NCBI GenBank assembly: GCA_951213105.1
Contig: OX578137.1
Span: 82,525,679-82,589,678, forward strand
Direction: 5' to 3'
DNA from: Amaurobius ferox
Lineage: Eukaryota; Arthropoda; Arachnida; Araneae; Amaurobiidae
DNA length: 64,000 nt
The notes beneath the pieces are model-generated. The model saw only the letters and a list, made by a program, of their open reading frames with translations, had not been told where the DNA came from and ran no database searches. The position numbers and the translations under genes were made by a program. Positions 11,813 to 23,695 of this stretch are shown here, in pieces. Position 1 is the stretch's first letter. Every line of letters begins with the position of its first letter.

Positions 11813-11990
11813 CATAAAGCCCACAAGCATAATGTTCAAAAGCTCACAAGCATAATGTTCAACAGCCTACAAGCATAATGTTCTCCATAAAGCCCACAAG
11901 CATAATGTGGGCTTTATGGAGAATAATAAAGGTAACATCTAATAAATATAAATATCTTTTACGACAATAATAAAGGTAACATCTAATGGA
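11813..11990. repeat. Tandem CACAAGCATAATG repeats with a perfect hairpin and a second direct repeat
   Basis: Four units built on CACAAGCATAATGT lie between 11813 and 11910. The last one forms a perfect 18-bp stem: TTCTCCATAAAGCCCACA (11881-11898), loop AGCATAA, complement 11906-11923. Directly after it, AATAATAAAGGTAACATCTA is present twice about 45 bases apart (from 11922 and from about 11965). Confidence 0.9.
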
Positions 11991-12841
11991 CCGACATCTA
12001 ATTCGTCTCCACACGCATGTCGTCAAGTATATTTAGACATATAGAAACGATTACCATGTTAAAGATGAATTATTAAAATGATAAATACACAAATCCCTGT
12101 GTAACATTATATAGTAAAATGCAGATGAATTATTCATTCTCGCGCAACTTTTACATACATTTGATTATTTTAGTTTAATCTCCCGAATGACTGATATAAT
12201 TCGTTCATGAAACCAGAAATTAAGCCAGAGATTATGTGATGTGTTATTTAGAGAAGACCAGGGACCTGAAACTAACCGGGGTGGTAACGTTAGTTTGAAA
12301 ATACATAAATACTTGTTTATCTGAAAGGGATCATATCGGACCCTGATGTTATATTCAAAATTTAAAAGTATATAAACATATATCCAATAATCATTATAGC
12401 CCGTTTACACATTTGCATAATTGAAACTTAAAATTGCTTAAATAAGAAATTAAAAAAGTACAGGGTTTTATAAAATTTAACTATTATTTAAGGGAATGAC
12501 ATAATTTAATAGGAATATTGCTTAGTTTTTAATGTAAATTGAATTATTTGCTATATGTTATGTTAGTACATACGTAATATTAGTAAGAAATACAATACAT
12601 AATAATTTGTATAAATATATTTTTTAATTTTCTAAAACGTATTTTATTGACTTATTTTTTAATCTAGTTAGTGAATCAGAGTTTATCGTTAATTCATACC
12701 TTCAAAACCCTCATAAAAAGCATTTTGAAGCCTTATTTATATTCTCTGTAAATTACTTGGTGATGAACAAACAATCTAATAAAGTTGCTTCATTTCTATT
12801 CACTGTTTTTTGGAATTATTAATTGAGTTAGGATTTTCAAA
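11991..12841. other. AT-rich stretch with no recognised gene
   Basis: No repeat, RNA gene or credible ORF seen. Confidence 0.5.
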
Positions 12842-12843
12842 TA

Positions 12844-13772
12844 CACAATGGAAGTTAACAATGAAAGTTGCGCACCAAGAAGGAAACATGGCACAACCGC
12901 AAAATGATGTAAATAGCTAAAGGGTGGACTGGTATGCAAATATATCCCAGTCTGGTGCGAGTGCGCATGACCGTACACCCGCGAGTGGAGTTGCAAGCAT
13001 GAGCCAGCGGCCTTTTAAACCGGCGTGTAGTAGACGACGCCCAATCAATGCGAAAAGCCGGCGCAAGCACGAGTACGGAGTGAAAAGAATGGTGGGTAGA
13101 CCCCAGAAACGTCGATATACTTAAATGACGGACCTCGAGAGATGCCTTATCATCGGATTGAAAACCGCAGGGAGGTCAGCGAGCCAGATGGCCCGTCACG
13201 TAGATCGTTCGGATTATATCGTCCGACTGTGTTGGGAGCACTGTTCACGGGACGCCACCCAGACACGGAGGACCGGCTCTGGACGGACTAGCATATCATG
13301 AGTAGAGAGGATCCAATGATCGTGTTGCAGGCATGTAGAGAGCTCACGGCGACCTAATCCGCGTTGCAGGCACGCCTAACGGCTCCTATGTGCCCACGAA
13401 CCATATCTAGACGACTGAAGGAAACGAATCAGAGATCCCAGGGTCCATTACGTGCGCTTCCGTTAACACGGGATCATCGGCGGCTCCAGTTGCAGTGGTG
13501 GAACGTCCAACAGGTGTGGACGCGTCTGCCGTAGAACAACATCAGGCGTCTGCCTGGCCCTCGCGGACCGTATTGCTGCTTGTATTGCAGCACGAGAGGG
13601 TGCGACGCACTATTAAGGATGGCCGGACTGTGTACCACAGCTCCCTCTGTACGTGTTCTGCTGCGCTGTTTTTGTGATCATGTATATAATTCATTTGTAT
13701 CCTCCCATCAATAAAATTTCATGTCCATCCTATGCTTCCTTCTTTGTGCGCAGCTTTCATTGTCCACGAGTG
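12844..13772 (+). mobile_element. Internally deleted Tc1-like transposon, copy 1
   Basis: The element is flanked by TA (12842-12843 and 13773-13774), the Tc1/mariner target. Inverted ends share ACAATGAAAG, then TGCGCAC, AAGAAGGAA and CAT. The outermost TIR bases are partly rearranged. At 929 bp it is much shorter than a usual 1.4-1.7 kb Tc1 element because the middle of the transposase is gone. It is the same family as 42199-43588. Confidence 0.8.
13125..13675 (+). pseudogene. Tc1-type transposase pseudogene, catalytic core deleted
   Basis: The reading begins ATGACGGACCTCGAG with an N-terminal helix-turn-helix region (MTDLERCLIIGLKTAGRSAS). It passes several stops and a second DNA-binding stretch (RTISRRLKETNQRS), then jumps at about 13500 to the C-terminal end (VWTRLP, then PGPRGPYCCLYC out of frame). 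The stretch that should hold the DD34E triad is missing. An intact enzyme would bind the TIRs and cut and paste the element at TA. This one cannot. The best remaining open frames are 13495-13677 and 13653-13928, neither meaningful as a protein. Confidence 0.75.
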
Positions 13773-13774
13773 TA

Positions 13775-15125
13775 TGGATTTAAGTTTAACTTTGGAAAAA
13801 AACCCTTTAATTCGACAAGTTTTATTAAATATGTGCATTCTTCATTACTACCTAAATCATCTAAGATTGCTGACAATGCTTGTTACATAATCTGCTCTCA
13901 AATAGATATGTATATTATGTACGTTTAATCTACTTTCTATTCTGTTAAGTTCTTAAGTCCTTATACTTTCTGATTATTTTAGACACAAGTTTAAGTGATT
14001 TTTTTATACTTTCCAATAATTAATAATGCTTTTCTTAAATCCCAGTCCCTGTTGCTCTAAAAAAATGGCGTAAAGTTTAAAATTCATCTTTCTTTGATTT
14101 CTATGTATCGAAATAAAATCAGAACCATCAATCTCATTCATTGAAAAATATAGAGAGCGAAAACGTGTTCCTTGACCTCAATTTCTCATTCTTTGGCGAT
14201 TTGATCCTTTGTTTGTCTCTTTCTGAAAGCTCCTTTGGATTAAGCAATTTTTCTTCTATTGCTGTGCATTGTGAAGTATATAGCACTGAATATATTTTAC
14301 ATTCCATTCGATTTTTGCATTTAGATTGTGTTATATTTTTACATCATAAATAATGAAATGAATAAATATGTGTTTAACTCACACTACTATGCAAATTAAA
14401 ATAAAATTACACGGTTAATAAAACAGCAAGGGGCATATATTATGGTGTGAACCCATTTCTCAGGCAAATCAGGCCAAAATGAGCATATTTTTGTGAGGAA
14501 AAGCAGGAAAATATCTCTCAGTGATTCATTATATTTCTTTACAAATTCGATATTTTTTGCTTTTGGTGAAAAGGCGGAGGAATGTTTTTTACGCCGCCTA
14601 TCTTTCTAATTTTATTTATTTATTTTATTTCTCCTCTGAACAGGTTGATACATCTAAATATTTATTTTTTGCAGTTTTACTTTACTAGCGATGCGCGAGT
14701 TTTTCAAGTTAGTTTATTTAAAATTGTTTATTAAAATTACTAGACTGAATTTCACGGCGTTGCCCTAATATAAGTATCCTGTTCAAATTTAGCCTTAAAT
14801 AATATAGATACAGATAGCACCAAATTTTGAAATCTCTTGTTTTGAACAGAAATCATGCCCGATCTCCATTTTTTCCTTGCGTAACCATGACAATTATAAA
14901 ACGCGGAATTTGCCCTAAATAAGTTTGATAAGCTCTAAATAAGCAGTTGGTCGATATTTTTCGGCCGAGCAATATAACGAAAATGCTGAAGCCGCAAAAG
15001 ACAAAATAGAATTTGCTTTGGCCTCGAAATAAAATTAAAAAGAAATATTGCTATCTCTGAAAATTTTAGCCAATGTGAGTCAGCTTTTAGCGCAATATCC
15101 ATAATGATAAAATAATACCAAATTA
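13775..15125. other. AT-rich stretch with no recognised gene
   Basis: Three ORFs of 69-91 codons are present, without motifs. GC content rises slightly near 14440-14600 but no family is recognised. Confidence 0.5.
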
Positions 15126-16335
15126 AACAAGAAAGATTAATCATGCATAAAGCATTGATTATGAAACACTTTCCAACTTCAATACAATTTTATTTAAACA
15201 TCTCTAAAATGCGATACATTCCTCGGTAATATTTTAAAAATTATCACAAAACTACAATAATTTATTATATTTGAAATCTTAAAACTTCATAAAAACAAAT
15301 GAACTTCATTTAAATGATTGCATTGAAATATAAATTGCCTGGTTTAAACATCTCTAAAATGCGATACATTCCTGTGTAATATTTAAAAAATTATCATAAT
15401 ACTACAATCATTTATTATGTTTGAAAACTTGCCACAAAAAGCAACTGAAAACAACTGCAATTTATCGAAAACAACTGAAATTTATTCAAATGACGTCATC
15501 GAAATATAAATCGTCTGACATCCTCTATAAAAGCAGCATTTCATTCATAAACGTATTTCCATTCCTTTCATTCATCACAATACTATAATAATTCATTTTA
15601 TTTAAAAATCTAAAACCAAGGAGGTACAAGTAATTTAACTCTATGCTTAAAACTTCACCGAAAAAATCATCTGGTTCTCTGTGTAAAATCAATGAATATT
15701 CATTCATGTCAGCTATATTGCAGACTCCATGAGCTAAATAATTTTGAATTAAAGAAATGCATAATTCTTATACAACTCATTCTGCATCTTTTGGTGTTTA
15801 CTTTCTCCATAATTGAAAATTAGGATTCGTTGTAGAAATAATCAAAGTTTGATGATTATTTAAACTCAAATATATTGTAATTGCGTTGTTTCAGTATGTA
15901 GATACATGGAATTTAAGCAAAAATGAAGCGGTTTTAGGTCGGATTCAACACTAAATATGAATTTAAAAGAACTTTAAAAATCACGATTTTGACACAAGAT
16001 GGATGCCATATTTTATTTTAAAGTAGGTCACGTGATCTCTTCATATAATGGTCAATTTGCGAATTTTAATTCCGCTTAAAAAATGTTTGAAAAATTAAGT
16101 CCCATAGGGTTTAATATATTTCATTTTTTCAACCCGGGTTCAATCCAAAACTAATTGGGTGATATTATTCATTTATATTCGCATATGTCCCACAGACCGT
16201 CTGAAAAACATACTAAAATTTTATTTTGATAAAGTCATTTTTACGGCTGTTATCGTGCTAACGGACAGACAGCCAGACAGGCAGAATGAACAAAGTCATA
16301 AACAATTTTAATCTTTGTTGTAAAGTGTTGTTAAA
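15126..16335 (+). mobile_element. Family C repeat, copy 2
   Basis: Same 5' end (AACAAGAAAGATTAATCATG) and 3' end (GTTGTAAAGTGTT, here followed by an extra GTT) as copy 1. It carries an internal direct duplication of about 150 bp: TTAAACATCTCTAAAATGCG at about 15193 recurs at about 15343. Copy 1 lacks the second unit and copy 4 has it. TGACGTCA is at 15491-15498 and TATAAAA at 15526-15532. Confidence 0.78.
15491..15532 (+). promoter_or_regulatory. CRE palindrome plus TATA box inside family C copy 2
   Basis: TGACGTCA (15491-15498) and TATAAAA (15526-15532), spaced 27 bases, followed by GCAGCATTTCATTCAT as in copies 1 and 3. Promoter function is inferred from motif conservation only. Confidence 0.4.
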
Positions 16336-17215
16336 AAATATAAAGGAATCTTTTTTATTCACGAAGTTAGAAAAACCCATAAATTATATGCACTTATTGT
16401 GCGATTTGCTGTATCTCCTCCAGACAAAACTTCTACGATTAATTAAAACAAATGATCTGAACTTCTTGTATGCTTCTGCTGTGGTGACGAAAGAATAGAT
16501 TTCATTTGGCAAAATGGCAAAAAAATATTATATTAAAACTGACTAGTAGCACAAACTTTAAATTTTAAACTGTTTCAAATTAACAAAAAATCTCGACAAG
16601 ATATGTTGTATCGTGATATTAGCTACTCTAGTACCAAATTTTGCGGCTGCCTGAAGCTTAGATTTTCAGCTACAGACGACACTAACAGACATACACACAT
16701 ATCCTTTTACAATGTCAAATAACTGTTAACAACTTGAGCAAAACCACTTAACGGATGGTATTAAAGACATAGCCATTTAACATATGATTTGGTATTTAAA
16801 ATCGAAAAAAAAAAGTCATCTTAATGTCATCATGCAAATTTGTTCAGAAATTAAATTTTTCTTGATTGGTTTATCAAAAATAAACAATTTAAATAGCTTT
16901 AAATACTCTAAATTGGTGGTTTTTCAGACATTAAATTGGTGAAACAAGCATATATTATTTTTAGTTAAATGAACCAGATTTACAAACATGTAGCGAGTTA
17001 TTTGCCATTTGTACATCATTGTTTAAATTGATATAAGCACTATAACCTCTATTTAATGAAAGCGAATATAAAGAACCTCTTTATAATCAATAGTTTCATT
17101 ACAAAGAAAGAAGTTTTTTAAATCAATGAATATAGATTATTTTGTAAACAACTTTATAAAACGGATAGAAAAACAATGCTAAATTCTCAGATCAGCAGTC
17201 CAACCACTTTGCAAT
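16336..17215. other. AT-rich stretch with no recognised gene
   Basis: A 70-codon ORF (16286-16498) overlaps the end of family C and is not credible. Nothing else recognised. Confidence 0.5.
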
Positions 17216-17535
17216 GGTTATACAGTTTGGATTTTACAGAAACCATTACATAAATTTCTTTGGAAGGCTTCTTAAGGTGCGGAATTGCATTTTCTTTAGA
17301 ACAAAGGGATTGCACTCAAACAACTCGAGTTCTATTCCCGGCTATACCCAAACTATGTTTACTCGGCGTACTAGCACGTTATATCTGAGGGTTTGAAAGT
17401 TCTTCCGAGAAGTTGGCCCCAAGGGAAGGAGTATACAGTCCTTATGGGTTTCGACGGTACTGGCTTCCGCGCTAAATTGGGTGGCACATTACTGGCCGTT
17501 ACACCTTCGGTTAGGTGAGATGGTTTGGGTTAAGA
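17216..17535 (+). repeat. SINE sharing the body of the 5S-headed SINE but with a tRNA-like head
   Basis: From about 17360 the sequence follows the 5S-SINE body: TACTCGGCGTAC, GTTCTTCCGAGAAGTTGG, CTAAATTGGGTGGCAC, then a decayed tail GATGGTTTGGGTT. Upstream, GGTGCGG, GGGATTGCAC and a B-box-like GAGTTCTATTCCCGGC align with the tRNA-like segment of the 5S copies. No 5S sequence is visible before it. This may be an older head variant or a 5'-truncated copy. Confidence 0.55.
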
Positions 17536-17560
17536 TAAAGAAAGTAAACTGATTGGAAAT

Positions 17561-17561
17561 A

Positions 17562-17617
<56 letters not shown>
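17561..17617. repeat. AT dinucleotide microsatellite, mariner target
   Basis: An almost pure TA run ends exactly at the left inverted repeat of the mariner, and TATATATA resumes right after its right end (18923 onward). The transposon therefore sits inside the microsatellite. Confidence 0.9.
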
Positions 17618-17620
<3 letters not shown>

Positions 17621-18922
17621 GGCAGTCAAATGAAAACGAGACAGACTATATAAGGGGCCTGGAGCGAAGTTGGTAACGCAGGTAGGGTTGTGTACAGAAG
17701 CGCCCTCTATTGGGTATCAGTAAGGAACAGCGCAAAACTTAAGCGCCGTGTCATTCGTCTGTTAGACGTGCTCGAAGTGAGGTCAGCGAGTCGTGTGTGC
17801 ATCCGACATCACTATGGAGACCGGGAAAGAGGAACAGCTTGCTGTAGTGCGTTTTTTGAGTGCAGAAGGGGTTTCAGGAAGTGAAATTCATGCCTGAATG
17901 TTTGCTGTGTATGGCGAATACAGTATGCCACGTGCGCGTGTGTTTGGATGAACTAAACGATATCGAGACTGTCGGATGTCATTGAAAGACAACAGGCGGC
18001 CTGGGCAGGCTCATCCTGTCATTACCCCTTCTGTCATTGCTGCGGTGGATGCTGCCCTAGAAATGACCTATAGCGGACGGTGGAAGACATTCGGCTCATG
18101 TTCGGCATTAGTCACGGTACCAGTCACACCATCTTGATAGAGCAACTGATGTTCCGGAAAATCTGTGCGCAGTGGGTTCTCCACAGCCTGACAGAGGATC
18201 AGAAGTTGAACAGAATGTCGATATCACTACAGCACCTAGAACGGTATCACGATGATGAATATCGCTTCAAGTCCCGTATTGTCGCGGGTGATGAAACATA
18301 GTGTCATCATTTTGATCCTGAGAGCAAATGTCAGAGCCAAAAATGGAAGCACATGGATTCACCCCCACCGAAAAAAGACAAAGCCGTGCACGCCAGCTCC
18401 GGGAAAGTCATGCTCACCTTTTTTTTTGACTGCATGGGCCCGCTGTTCATTGACTTTCTGGAACACGGCGCCACAATTAACGCACAGCGTTACGTGGAAA
18501 CTTTGCTCAAATTGAAGCGTGCCATTAAGTCAAAACGTCCAGGAATGTTGACGGACGGCCTCATTCTGTTGCAGGATAATGCCCGCCCACATGTTGCCAT
18601 GGTTGTTTTGACTACGCTGTAGAAGTTTCGCTGGAAAGCCCTTGCACATCCTCCATACAGTCCAGATCTCTCCCCATGCGATTTCCATATTTTGAAGCTC
18701 TGAAGAAAGACATTCGTGGCAGTCGATTTGCCTCGGACGAAGAGGGGCATGCCTGGGTACAATCATGGTTCCGTAAGCAACCAAAAACATTCTTCCATGA
18801 AGGCATTGACCATCTTGTCTCACTGTGGGACAAATGCTTTAACAGTTATGGCGATTACTTTTGAAAGAATAAAAAGATTTCGTACTTTTTTCCATCTGTC
18901 TCGTTTTCATTTGACTGTCCCT
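17618..18922 (+). mobile_element. Full-length mariner-family transposon with 28-bp inverted ends
   Basis: Left end 17618-17645 (AGGGGCAGTCAAATGAAAAC, continuing GAGACAGA) and right end 18895-18922 are inverted repeats with one mismatch. TA lies on both sides. At 1305 bp it has the typical mariner length. The single ORF inside is broken. Confidence 0.93.
17814..18864 (+). pseudogene. Mariner transposase pseudogene (SETMAR-type DD34D family)
   Basis: The frame opens at 17814 with METGKEEQLAVVRFLSAEG and stops after 29 codons (TGA near 17895). Fragments then appear in shifting frames. The core is best preserved. IVAGDET (about 18275-18298) holds the first catalytic Asp and is followed directly by a stop where Trp is expected. 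LLQDNARPH (about 18566-18592) holds the second. YSPDLSPCDFHIF (about 18655-18693) holds the third. A stop near 18622 and frameshifts in the N-terminal half make it inactive. The intact enzyme would bind the 28-bp ends and move the element into TA sites. The order of domains and the length fit the family. Confidence 0.9.
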
Positions 18923-18924
18923 TA

Positions 18925-19086
18925 TATATATGAAGTACCCTGTTTAAAGCTACGGTGAGATCAAATCGCGAACCCATTTCATTTAATGCAAAACTTATTG
19001 ACATTTACAAGACTCAATGTTTATTTTACGTTAAGTGGTAATAAATACATAAAATTGTATACACGGTCTTTGATATAGTGCCTTTA
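18925..19086. other. Short gap between mariner and family C copy 3
   Basis: Continuation of the AT microsatellite flank and ordinary sequence. No gene. Confidence 0.5.
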
Positions 19087-20377
19087 TTAACACTTCACAA
19101 CATAGTTGAAAAGTGTTTATGACTTTGTTCATTCTGTCTGTCTGTCTGTCTGCCCGTTAGCACGATAACTGCCGTAAAAATTACTTTATCAAAACGAAAT
19201 TTTCGTATGTTGTTCAAACGGTCTCTGTGGGACCTATGAGAATATAAATGAATAATATCACACTATTAGTTTTGGATTGAACCCTGGTTGAAAAAATGAA
19301 ATACATTGAACCCCATGGGACCTACTTTTTCAAACATGTTTTAAGCAAATTAAAATTCACAAATTGCTTCGAAAGTTTAAGGAAATATTCAAATTATCCC
19401 ATAAAATATTTATAAAAAAGACAGCAAAATATATTCAGTAGTTTTTTAAATAAAATTAAAATATTAATTACACCATTTATATGAAGATATCACATGCCCC
19501 ACTTCAAAATAAAATATGGCATCCATCTTGTGTCAAAATCGTGATTTTTAAAGTTCTTTTTAATTCATATTTAGTGTTGTATCCGTCATAAAACCGCTTT
19601 ATTTTTGCTTAAATTCTGTGCATCTACATAATGAAACAACGCAATTAAAATATATTTGAGTTTAAACGATCATCAAATTTTGATTATTTCTACAACGAAA
19701 CCTAATTTTCAGTTATGGAGAATGTACACATCAAAAGATGTAAAATGAGTTGTTCAAGAATTGCTGCATTTCTTTAAAGCAAAATTATATATCTCATGGG
19801 GGCTGCAATATAGCTGATATGAATGAAACATTCATTGATTTTACACAGAGAAGACGATTTTTTCTATAAAGTTTTAAGCATAGAGTTAAATTACTTGTAC
19901 CTCCATGATTTTAAGTTTTTAAATACAATAAATTAGCATAGTATTGTGACGAATGAAAGGATTGGAGAAAATTTTATGAATGAAATGCTGCTTTTATAGA
20001 GAGTGCCAGACGATTTATATTTTAATGACGTCATTTGAATAAAGTTCATTTGTTTTAGATCAAGTTTTCAAATATAATAAATTATTGTAGTATTATGATA
20101 ATGTTAAAAATATTACTGAAGGATTATTTTAGAGATTATACCCATTTTAGAGATGTTTAAACCATGCAATTTATATTTTAAAGCCGTCATTTGAATGAAG
20201 TTCATTATTTTCGATGAAGTTTTAAATTTTCAAATATAATAAATTAAACCGTATTGTGATAATTTTTAAAATATTACCGATGAATGTATCGCATTTAGAG
20301 ATGTTTATATAAAATTGCATTGAAGTTGAAAAGTATTACATAATCAATGCTTTATGCATGATTGTTCTTTCTTGTTT
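19087..20377 (-). mobile_element. Family C repeat, copy 3
   Basis: Reverse-oriented copy: the 3' hairpin (AACACTTCACAACATAGTTG, then AAAAGTGTT) lies at its left end, followed by the CTGT run and GTTAGCACGATAACTGCCGT. The 5' end, AATCAATGCTTTATGCATGA then TTCTTTCTTGTT, lies at 20341-20377. It has TGACGTCA at 20026-20033 and a minus-strand TATAAAA at 19992-19998. Confidence 0.78.
19992..20033 (-). promoter_or_regulatory. CRE palindrome plus TATA box inside family C copy 3
   Basis: The same TGACGTCA then TATAAAA spacing as in copies 1 and 2, read on the minus strand. Function inferred. Confidence 0.38.
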
Positions 20378-20698
20378 TTAATACTTATAGAAACTCTCAC
20401 AGAATAATAAAAGTAAATTGATAAGGACATCAAGTTATGAGTAAAATCTTCATATAAAATCTAATCCGTCGTTTAAAATATGCCCAAATAAGTAGTTCAA
20501 ATTGGGTTTTTATAGAAATAGTTTTATAATAAGAGCATACAGAAGAAAATATGGGTGTCAACCGGTTAAGAAGGTAAAAATCAGCCTTTCTTTTCAAGAA
20601 AAAGGCGAAGAGCGACCTCGCTCATTCAAACAAATTCGGCGTATGATGCCAAGCTTGCTTGAATAAGCAAAATTTTGCCTCGTATATGTCATAAAGTA

Positions 20699-21659
20699 AA
20701 AAGTCTGATGTGGGCAACAGATGACTTTCCTTATATAATGTAATGAATTTACTACTTTTACAGTAAAAAAATGGTTTTTTTTTATAGTAGATACTAATAT
20801 TCTTTCCAAGATATTGAATTTCCGACAATTAGTGGTCATTTTCATTGATTTAGAGTCATTTTTATCCATTTGGCGAGATTTTCGTTAATTTGGCAACATT
20901 TTAAAAAGTCGCCAAGTTGGCGACATTACACCAAAATCGTCGCCAAAATCTCGCCAAGCCTTATGGACGAAGAAATAAGTTGTTCTTACAGCAGATAAAT
21001 GACTATTGGGGTTCAAATATAAAATATTACTCAAAGTATCTTTTCCCATGAATGGAACGAGCTAGATCCACGAGAATGATATCATCTAATTTATCGCATG
21101 GTATTACATATGAAAAGGGAACATGTTTCTCAATAGGAAGTATTTTTTTTTGCATTTCATATGACTTTTTGATATTTTTTAATGTGCAATATCTCGAGAA
21201 CGGTTCATTTTAGCGTTCTAAAATTTATGTCAATCGTTTTCTAATGAAAAATTTCATAAGAAATGTCTATTTGCGTAACTTTATTAGTGGTTTTGATTTT
21301 TTGACGATTTTTTCAAAATTTTATTCGAAAATTTAGGGTGGTTCTGAACATGCGATTACGTATAAAAACAATAGGCTTCCAGTGTTTACAGATTGTGATT
21401 TTTGTACCAAATTTCGTTCGAATCGGTTCATTCGATCGTCAGTTATCGTCTCCACAGGCTCACTGACACACACACGCACACGCACGCACGCACACACATC
21501 CTTTCACACACACACACGCACATACAGACATCACCTCAAAACTGTTTGATCCGTGATCAGGGATGCTTTAAAAACGTGCTTTCCCGTCGAAAACTCGAAT
21601 TCGAATTTTCAACCCCGTCACAATACTTTCCTTATACATTATGTGTATAAGGAAAGTAA
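20699..21659 (+). mobile_element. Family A repeat, copy 2
   Basis: Complete copy, from TCTGATGTGGGCAACAGATG to the 3' hairpin ACTTTCCTTATA / TATAAGGAAAGT (one base changed in the loop). The CA microsatellite at 21467-21530 contains CACGCACG variants. Minus-strand ORFs at 20594-20869 are carried by the repeat and are not genes. Confidence 0.8.
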
Positions 21660-21713
21660 TATAGTGAGTTACATTCTATCTATCAAAAGATGTGCTATAT
21701 AAACATAAAGTAC

Positions 21714-21742
21714 AACATAAAAGCAAATAACACACACTCATA

Positions 21743-21784
<42 letters not shown>

Positions 21785-21911
21785 TCACTTCAAAAATGTT
21801 TGATTCGTGATCAGGGATGCTTGAAACGCGCTCTCCTGTCAAAAACTCGAATTCGAATTTTCGACCCCGTCACAATTCTTTCTTTATACATTATGTATAT
21901 AAGGAAAGTAA
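21714..21911 (+). mobile_element. Family A repeat, 3'-end-only copy
   Basis: It begins within the CA microsatellite (ACACACACTCATACTTTCAC) and continues to the usual 3' hairpin and GTAA. The other roughly 750 bp of the family are absent. Only 54 bases separate it from the end of copy 2. Confidence 0.8.
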
Positions 21912-23623
21912 AAAGTCGTGTTTCAAAAAAGCGCCGAACTTGCTTGAATAAGTAAGTTTGTGCGTTTTGTTGTTCCGGAAGAAAAAAGCAGTTGTATTCT
22001 CGAAACTGTTCGATAGTCTTATTTTATATTATATGCTGCAATCGAGCGAAACTTTTCTACAAAACTCGAAGGCATCATTTTTTTTTTTTCATTTCTACCA
22101 GCTTCTGGAATCCAATTACGGCATTTAACGTGCATAATTCCGGCGTGAGAAATGATCCAGGAAAACTATTCTATATGCTCTGCTATCTCGCTGTGACGAA
22201 AAGTTATAACCGTTCCAACTACTTACTATCTATAAGTTTAACTATACATTTTAGCTGATTTAATGAAGAATTCAACATTATATTTAGAAATTCTATTTCT
22301 GTTGTAGATTCCTCCGTGGAGATTATGCAAACATCTGAAGCATTTGCCAAAAATATTTCACTGGATTTCTAGAAACAATGGCTATATTTCACTGAAATTG
22401 AGATCAAAACTTTTTAATCAATTGATATCTCAGGTTTGAAAGAACAACCTCCAACTGGTAAAACACTGGCTACCTGCTAATAGACATAGGCGATGCTGTT
22501 TCTAATACAATTAAGATAAAAATTTTGAGTATACTGCAGTATATATATGAATACCAAGATACATATTAAACAGACAATATATAAAAACAATATATACAAT
22601 ATGTAAATACCAAAATACATATTAAAAAGGCAATCTATGACAGAGTCTTTATTGAAAAATGGCATGTACCCTTTATTTATTTCTAACTCGAATACAAAGT
22701 AATTTTATTCTCATTTGCAAATTTATTTTACACAGTAATATGAATTTTCGGAAAAAACCGGAAGTGTCATACACAGAACAGGAAATTAAAATCCTTAGTA
22801 AACCCAACTAATCACTTTTAAAATTTAGTGCTGAATCCATACCAGTTAGCATCTAAGCTTTAACTAGATATAGATATTTGAAGAAAATATTTTGAACTGG
22901 AAGTGAAAAAGATTTTGGAAGTGAAAATGTTTTTGAACCCTGACTTCCTCAGAAATTGAATGATGAATTGGCTTTAGTCAATTCAGTAGTCTTAACGTAA
23001 AGTTCTATCGCAACGTAAGCTCTGTTGACTTAAACTATATCGCATAAACGTAAACTCTATCTACAACCAATCTTAAGAAATAGACGTTTAAAGAAAAATA
23101 TTTACAACGACAGGGGGGAAGAGATTGAAGTGAAAATCCTTAGTAAACTCCCGACCCCTCCAGCATTTTATCTTGAACCATATCAGTCATCATCTAAGTT
23201 TTGTCTATAGCATATCCTGAGAAATAGATGTTTCAAGGCGAAAACTATCCAGTAAACAATAATATGACAAAAATTTTGCCACCAATAAATATAGTGTCTA
23301 TAATACATCAAAAATGCATTACATTAATTTGATTTTAAGATTTTTCAAACACAGATGAAGTAGGAAAGTGTATGTATGCGTTAGACCTCATTTAAAACTG
23401 AAAGGTGTACTTCTGTAAATCACAATATAAATGTGTTGCAAAAAATGGAACTTTCTAAATATTCATTCCAGGTGTAAATATTTTGGTAGAATGTTCGAAC
23501 ACAATACATTCAATCTATAAATATTTAAATCAACGCAATCGTCAAAGTATGCACGACATGCAAACAAGCTAAACAGAAAGTAATGCTACTGCTCAGACAA
23601 ATGACAGAAGATGATATTGCTCA
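21912..23623. other. Anonymous stretch with a weak direct repeat
   Basis: AAAATCCTTAGTAAAC with similar following sequence (CCATA or ACCATA, then CAGT, ATCATCTAAG) occurs at about 22790-22880 and again at about 23120-23215, suggesting an old duplication. ORFs of 62-88 codons show no motif. The stretch ends at the A (23623) before the first Helitron. Confidence 0.45.
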
Positions 23624-23645
23624 TCTATATAAATAAAATTGAAAA

Positions 23646-23695
<50 letters not shown>

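Noticed and set aside
20594..20869. Recurrent ORF with FNILERILVSTIKKNHFF and its relatives at 49476, 51687 and 53940
   Set aside because: It recurs only because family A recurs, changes frame and direction between copies and has no conserved protein features.
23646..23690. CRISPR-like or satellite array from the CTGT repeats
   Set aside because: A simple 4-base microsatellite located at the same place in every Helitron copy, with no spacers.
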